DNA of 11,144 nt from Smittium mucronatum (Eukaryota > Kickxellomycota > Harpellomycetes > Harpellales > Legeriomycetaceae). Numbering within the stretch: the first letter of the stretch is position 1; every line of letters starts with the position of its first letter. The DNA is taken from contig LSSL01003858.1 of NCBI GenBank assembly GCA_001953115.1, positions 1 to 11,144 of the forward strand, given 5' to 3'. The translations under genes and the position numbers were made by a program. The notes beneath the pieces are model-generated. The model worked only from the letters and a program-made list of their open reading frames with translations. It did no database searches and had not been told where the DNA came from. Shown here one piece after another: positions 10,137 to 11,144 of the stretch.

Positions 10137-10585
10137 ATTAAGAGAGAGAGAACCTTGGTTCATTCGTATTAAAACGCTTAGAGTATTTCGCTTTATTTTT
10201 TGGCATTAAACGGTAGAAAAAATCTAGAAACCCCCTGGAAATTTCCACGATTTCTGGAAAATATGTATAAATTATATTTTTTTACCAGTTATATTTGTCC
10301 GTGAATTCCGGAAAAATTTAAAAAAAAAAAATTTTCTTTTGGCTAAAATTTAACTTATGCTATAATAAACTGCCGTGTGATTTTTTATAAAAGTATTTTT
10401 TTCTATTTATTTGATAAAGAATTTATCGAATATATATGTCTTATTTTTAACGTTTGAGGACAAGTGTTTAAATTATTGCTATCTCTGTTCTATAAATAAA
10501 TCATCGGATTTATAAAATTGTTAAAATAGATTAAGCCTAAATAAAAATCAAATGAAAGATGCTAACATGAAAAAAAAAATCTTTA
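10137..10585. other. AT-rich gap with short palindromes
   Basis: No gene is recognisable. Around 10231-10260 lie a perfect 10-base palindrome (ggaaatttcc, 10237-10246) and the related tttctggaaa nearby. This is the last strongly AT-rich part of the window before composition changes. Confidence 0.4.
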
Positions 10586-10738
10586 AAGTGAAATAACTTG
10601 CGGTCTTTAGGGGCTTAATAGTGTATTTTTCGAATTACTAAACTAAAATTTCACATAACGTTGTGCTACTCTTATTTGGGAGTAGTGGAGAAGGTTACTG
10701 CAATTCCGAGGACAGAGGTTCTAGAGGAGGACCATATC
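10586..10738 (+). repeat. Repeat copy A, AT-drifted, one 43-base-type unit
   Basis: This segment aligns along its whole length with copy B (from 10745): gggcttaatag, then the tttcgaa core, ctaaaatttcaca, the ggagtagtggag segment, attc-gaggacag and tagaggagga. It carries the ggagtagtgg unit only once where copy B has three. Many of its differences from B are C-to-T or G-to-A, for example gtgtat against gcgtac and cataacg against cacagcg. That makes A the more decayed copy. Function unknown; non-coding as far as I can see. Confidence 0.88.
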
Positions 10739-10782
10739 CCCTAAGAGCGAAATACCTTGCCGTAGTTTAGGGGCTTAATAGC

Positions 10783-10798
10783 GTACTTTTCGAAGTAC
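10783..10798. other. Small hairpin with ttcg loop in repeat copy B
   Basis: The bases gtactt-ttcg-aagtac form a perfect 6-base stem with a four-base loop. In copy A the matching site (10623-10638) is gtattt-ttcg-aattac, where one stem pair is lost. It may be only a chance palindrome. Its presence in the preserved copy and loss in the decayed one is worth noting. Confidence 0.5.
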
Positions 10799-10815
10799 AC
10801 TAGACTAAAATTTCA

Positions 10816-10951
10816 CACAGCGTTGTACTATTCTTGGTTGGGAGTAGTGGAAACAGCGCACAGCGTTGCACTATTCTTGGTTGGGAGTAGTGGAGACAGC
10901 ACACAGCGTTGCACTGTTCTTGGTTGGGAGTAGTGGAGATAGCGCACAGCG
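10816..10951 (+). repeat. 43-base tandem repeat, three units plus a stub
   Basis: Units start at 10816, 10859 and 10902, each exactly 43 bases, and a fourth start (cacagcg) at 10945-10951 breaks off. Each unit reads cacagcgttg, then a ctattcttgg-type stretch, then ttgggagtagtgg and a short linker ending in cag. Units differ by only a few substitutions. Forty-three is not a multiple of three, so the reading frame would change at each unit. This explains why several overlapping short frames are open here, and it argues against coding. Confidence 0.95.
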
Positions 10952-10988
10952 ATTCGGAGGACAGCGATTCCAGAGGAGGAACATCTAG

Positions 10989-11144
10989 AGACAGGAGGAA
11001 CCGATCGTTTAGCACAGCTGAGACATATTCTAGTGCACAAGTCCAGCGTTCGACAGTCAGACGGATCTCAGCGTCTAACAGCTATTTGTAGGAAAGCCAT
11101 GTCGATCAAACCCACGTTTGGGTAGGAGACTAATTTTATTAATC
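10989..11144. other. GC-balanced right end, no gene recognised
   Basis: Ordinary composition continues to the window end, becoming AT-rich again in the last ~15 bases. I see no recognisable protein or RNA gene. A short Ser/Arg-rich open frame crosses the region but begins inside the tandem repeat and is probably fortuitous. Confidence 0.4.

Larger units (their letters stand above)
10745..10988 (+). repeat. Repeat copy B, GC-balanced, with expanded tandem core
   Basis: This is the better-preserved partner of copy A, immediately downstream of it in the same orientation. The difference in length comes mainly from the tandem expansion inside it (10816-10944). Base composition here is close to even, unlike everything to the left. 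The pair could be part of an LTR or other element end, or a local tandem duplication; I found no protein-coding logic for it. Confidence 0.88.

Noticed and set aside
10800..11040. Two overlapping minus-strand frames of about 70 codons with repeated peptide
   Set aside because: They are open only because the 43-base tandem repeat rotates the same DNA through all three frames; the same peptide appears in both frames. No coding evidence.
10909..11091. 60-codon Ser/Arg-rich plus-strand frame ending in tag
   Set aside because: It begins inside the tandem repeat, has no recognisable domain and sits in GC-balanced DNA where a frame this long is common. I cannot exclude the tail of an exon but cannot support one.
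1..11144. Linear plasmid or organelle DNA, suggested by the AT content and long inverted repeat
   Set aside because: I found no DNA or RNA polymerase of the plasmid type, no rRNA or tRNA, and no maintained reading frames. Instead there are decayed nuclear transposon families and a shift to balanced composition at the right end.
1..11144. CRISPR array, riboswitch or bacterial promoter
   Set aside because: The only regular repeat is the contiguous 43-base tandem without spacers, and all recognised genes are eukaryotic transposon remnants.

Overview
This is a very AT-rich (roughly four fifths A+T by eye) eukaryotic stretch with no intact gene. It reads as a transposon graveyard. The recognisable fossils are a LINE-type non-LTR retrotransposon (endonuclease plus start of reverse transcriptase, minus strand) and a Mutator-like (MULE) DNA transposase (plus strand). 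Both are riddled with stops, many at places where the family carries Trp or Gln. That decay, the AT bias and an abrupt return to balanced base composition near the right end fit an AT-rich block of a filamentous fungus that has undergone repeat-induced point mutation (RIP). The fungal assignment is inference: the protein families also occur elsewhere, and no host gene is present to fix the species.

Layout. Bases 1-2020 form a giant inverted repeat: two 540-base arms, identical at every position, around a 940-base spacer. The left arm starts at the first base of the window, so its outer limit is unseen. Bases 2060-3230 hold nothing recognisable. Bases about 3240-4560 (minus) are the LINE endonuclease/reverse-transcriptase remnant. 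Bases about 5075-7190 (minus) contain several stop-poor frames lying upstream of it in the same orientation; they may be the element's first ORF and 5' part, but I do not recognise them. Bases about 7920-9264 (plus) are the MULE transposase pseudogene. Another stop-poor, unrecognised frame lies at 9735-10136 (plus).

From about 10590 the composition changes. A ~150-base unit occurs twice in tandem: a left copy that has drifted towards AT and a right copy that is GC-balanced. The right copy carries three exact-length 43-base tandem units where the left copy has one. This looks like the edge between a decayed block and ordinary sequence.

Nothing here forms an operon or pathway. The elements are independent insertions. 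The parts that most deserve checking are the perfect inverted repeat inside otherwise decayed DNA and the A/B repeat pair at the composition boundary.
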